Shown here: positions 62,351-64,000 of the stretch, piece after piece
How positions within the stretch are numbered: position 1 is the first letter of the stretch
How the letters are laid out: every line of letters begins with the position of its first letter
Assembly (NCBI GenBank): GCA_016933175.1
Contig: JAFGBK010000116.1
Coordinates: 53,571-117,570, forward strand
Reading direction: 5' to 3'
Source: Candidatus Krumholzibacteriota bacterium
Lineage (GTDB): Bacteria; Krumholzibacteriota; Krumholzibacteriia; JACNKJ01
Length of the DNA stretch: 64,000 bases
The notes under the pieces: model-generated
What the model was told of the DNA's origin: nothing
What the model saw: the letters and a program-made list of their open reading frames with translations, nothing else
Database searches by the model: none
Translations under genes and position numbers: made by a program

Positions 62351-64000
62351 ATGAGGCATGCCAGGATTCTGCTGCTCGCAACGCTGCTGGTGAGCGCGGC
62401 GAGCCTTCAAGCCGGCACGATCCACCCGGCCCTCGAAGCCATGATGGCCGGTTCGGACGCCAGCGACGTGTTCAAGGTCATCGTCCACATGAGCGAGCGG
62501 GCCCCGGTCGACCGACTCGACCAGGATCTCAAGGCGCGCCGCGCCCCGCGCCGGGAGCGCCACGAGGCGATCGTGCTCGCCCTCCAGGCTGCCAGCCGGT
62601 CGCAGGCGGACCTCGCGGCCCGCCTCGACGCGCGCCTGCGCGCGGGCGCCGTCATCGGCTACACGAGCCACTGGATCGCGAACCTCGTCGTGCTCACGGC
62701 GACGAGAGCGGAGATCGAGGCCGTCGCCTCGCGTCAGGACGTCCGCCTGGTCGAGCCCGACTTCACGCCCGTGCTCATCGCGCCCGTGAGAGACTGGGAC
62801 CGGGTCGGCGGTGCGCGCGAGATCGGCGTCACGCCGGGACTGCGCGCCATCCGCGCCCCAGAGGTCTGGTACGAGCTGGGCTACACGGGCCTGACGCGCC
62901 TGATCGGCAGCCTCGACACGGGCGTCGACGGCGACCATCCCGCCCTGGCGGACCGCTGGCGCGGAAACCATGCTTCGTGGCAGGAGTGCTGGCTGGACCT
63001 GCTCGACGGCGGCACCACCTTTCCCCTGGACCTGGACGGCCACGGCACGCACACCATCGGCACCATGACCGGCGTGGCGCCCGACGACAGCATCGGCGTC
63101 GCCTGGGGCGCCGAGTGGATCGCCTGCAACGCCATCGACCAGTCCGTGAGCGAGGAGCTCGACAACGACATCATCGCCGCCCTCGAGTGGTTCGCCGATC
63201 CGGACGGCGATCCCGGCACCGTGGCGGACGTGCCCGACGTGATCCAGAACTCCTGGGGCGTCGGCGAGCACCTGGGCTATCCCGCCTGCTTCTCGCTCTG
63301 GTGGGACGTCATCGACAACTGCGAGGCCGCGGGCATCGTCACGGTCTGGTCCGCGGGCAACCAGGGACCGGACTCCGCGACCACCAGCTCGCCCGCCGAC
63401 CGCGCGGCCACGCTGACCAACTGCTTCTGTGTGGGCGCGGTGGACGCCACGAGCTACGAGTGGCCCTACCCCGTCGCCGACTTCTCGAGCCGGGGACCCA
63501 CCACCTGCGAGGTGCCGCCGGGCCACGAGATCAAGCCCGAGCTGGTCGCGCCGGGCGTGGCCGTCTACTCCTCCCTCCCGGACGGCGCCTACGGCGACAA
63601 CGACGGTACCTCCATGGCCGGCCCGCACGTCGCCGGCGTCGTGGCGCTCATGCGCCAGGCCGATCCCAATCTGGACGTGGACACGATCAAGGCGATCCTC
63701 ATGGCCACCGCCCGCGACGAGGGGGACGCCGGCGAGGACAACACCTTCGGCCACGGCTTCGTGGACGCCTACGCGGCCGTGTCCCAGGTCATCGCGGGCT
63801 TCGGCACGCTGCAGGGGCAGGTCGTCAACGCCAGCTGGGGCGGCGTCCCCGTGCCGGGCGTCCGGCTCGAGCTCGTCGGCAACGGCTGGACCTTCTTCAC
63901 GGACGCGGACGGCCACTACCTCGGCCGCGCCGCGCCCGGCAGCTACACGCTGCGCGCGAGCCGGACGGGCTTCGCCCCGCAGGAGTTCCCGGTCGTTGTC
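62351..64000 (+). CDS. Secreted subtilisin-like (S8) serine peptidase, partial
   Basis: The frame is open to the right window edge: 550 residues seen; the ORF track missed it. Signal peptide (ILLLATLLVSAASLQAG), an I9-like propeptide (DVFKVIVHMSERAPVDRLDQ), and the full catalytic domain: Asp in LIGSLDTGVDGDHPAL, His in DLDGHGTHTIGTM, Ser in DGTSMAGPHVAGVVALM, oxyanion Asn in TVWSAGNQG. After the catalytic domain begins a carboxypeptidase-regulatory-like (beta-sandwich) domain (LQGQVVNASWGGVPVPGVRLELVGNG). A C-terminal sorting tail may lie beyond the edge. AGGAGA before the ATG. Confidence 0.93.
   Translation, partial: MRHARILLLATLLVSAASLQAGTIHPALEAMMAGSDASDVFKVIVHMSERAPVDRLDQDLKARRAPRRERHEAIVLALQAASRSQADLAARLDARLRAGAVIGYTSHWIANLVVLTATRAEIEAVASRQDVRLVEPDFTPVLIAPVRDWDRVGGAREIGVTPGLRAIRAPEVWYELGYTGLTRLIGSLDTGVDGDHPALADRWRGNHASWQECWLDLLDGGTTFPLDLDGHGTHTIGTMTGVAPDDSIGVAWGAEWIACNAIDQSVSEELDNDIIAALEWFADPDGDPGTVADVPDVIQNSWGVGEHLGYPACFSLWWDVIDNCEAAGIVTVWSAGNQGPDSATTSSPADRAATLTNCFCVGAVDATSYEWPYPVADFSSRGPTTCEVPPGHEIKPELVAPGVAVYSSLPDGAYGDNDGTSMAGPHVAGVVALMRQADPNLDVDTIKAILMATARDEGDAGEDNTFGHGFVDAYAAVSQVIAGFGTLQGQVVNASWGGVPVPGVRLELVGNGWTFFTDADGHYLGRAAPGSYTLRASRTGFAPQEFPVVV

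Noticed and set aside
62258-63916. 552-aa minus ORF opposite the partial subtilase
   Set aside because: Shadow frame; the plus strand has a complete S8 catalytic triad.

Overview
The window is high-GC bacterial chromosome, densely packed with genes. I saw no phage, insertion sequence, CRISPR array, tRNA or rRNA. Several traits suggest an uncultured FCB-group lineage (Eisenbacteria- or Krumholzibacteriota-like; this is inference). They are secreted proteins ending in FlgD-like Ig domains with the NPFNP signature, a GldA/F/G-type ABC system, many SPII lipoproteins and a TonB-dependent receptor (so an outer membrane), plus Rnf and Nfn electron-transfer complexes. GTG and TTG starts are common. 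Neighbouring genes often overlap by ATGA or GTGA, so many short operons are probably translationally coupled.

Layout. 1-2.5 kb: partial class II (B12-dependent) ribonucleotide reductase behind a promoter carrying two NrdR-like boxes, then a HIT-family protein. 2.6-9.8 kb: small secreted proteins and a very large sigma-54 activator made of pseudokinase, TPR, GAF, AAA+ and Fis-HTH parts. 9.8-15 kb: complete rnfABCDGE operon on the minus strand. 15-19.5 kb: ABC-2 transporter operon (ATPase, permease, GldG-like, DUF4340). 19.6-22.4 kb: GH3 glycosidase, YbjQ, anti-sigma-like protein and ECF sigma factor. 22.4-23 kb: HU and a gene-free stretch with a strong orphan terminator. 23.2-26.5 kb: operon of Fic protein, M16 pseudopeptidase and BamE-like lipoprotein, divergent from a carD gene. 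26.5-32.9 kb: glycolate oxidase as a GlcD-GlcE fusion plus GlcF, divergent from lpdA-lipA. 33.8-37.6 kb: cobalamin riboswitch, BtuB-like receptor and a surface beta-propeller protein. 37.7-40.1 kb: nfnAB. 40.2-47.4 kb: small membrane and envelope genes (GlsB, SH3, LolA-like, toroid, MscL, DUF3052 fusion, TspO, GNAT, aldolase). 47.5-54 kb: FGE-like lipoprotein, radical-SAM/B12 protein plus MATE exporter, TPR protein. 54-64 kb: secreted proteins including two subtilases, the second cut by the window end, plus a hydrolase, a propeller lipoprotein and a Bcp peroxiredoxin.

How they work together. Two themes recur. The first is redox and energy conservation: Rnf couples ferredoxin:NAD+ exchange to an ion gradient, Nfn links NADH, ferredoxin and NADPH, and GlcDEF feeds electrons from 2-hydroxyacids. 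The second is cobalamin: a B12 riboswitch controls a B12-type uptake receptor and a propeller partner, while NrdJ and probably the radical-SAM protein use B12. The most system-like candidate is the riboswitch-receptor-propeller unit, which resembles the Bacteroides BtuB-BtuG pair but uses a secreted protein with an FlgD-like tail instead of a lipoprotein.
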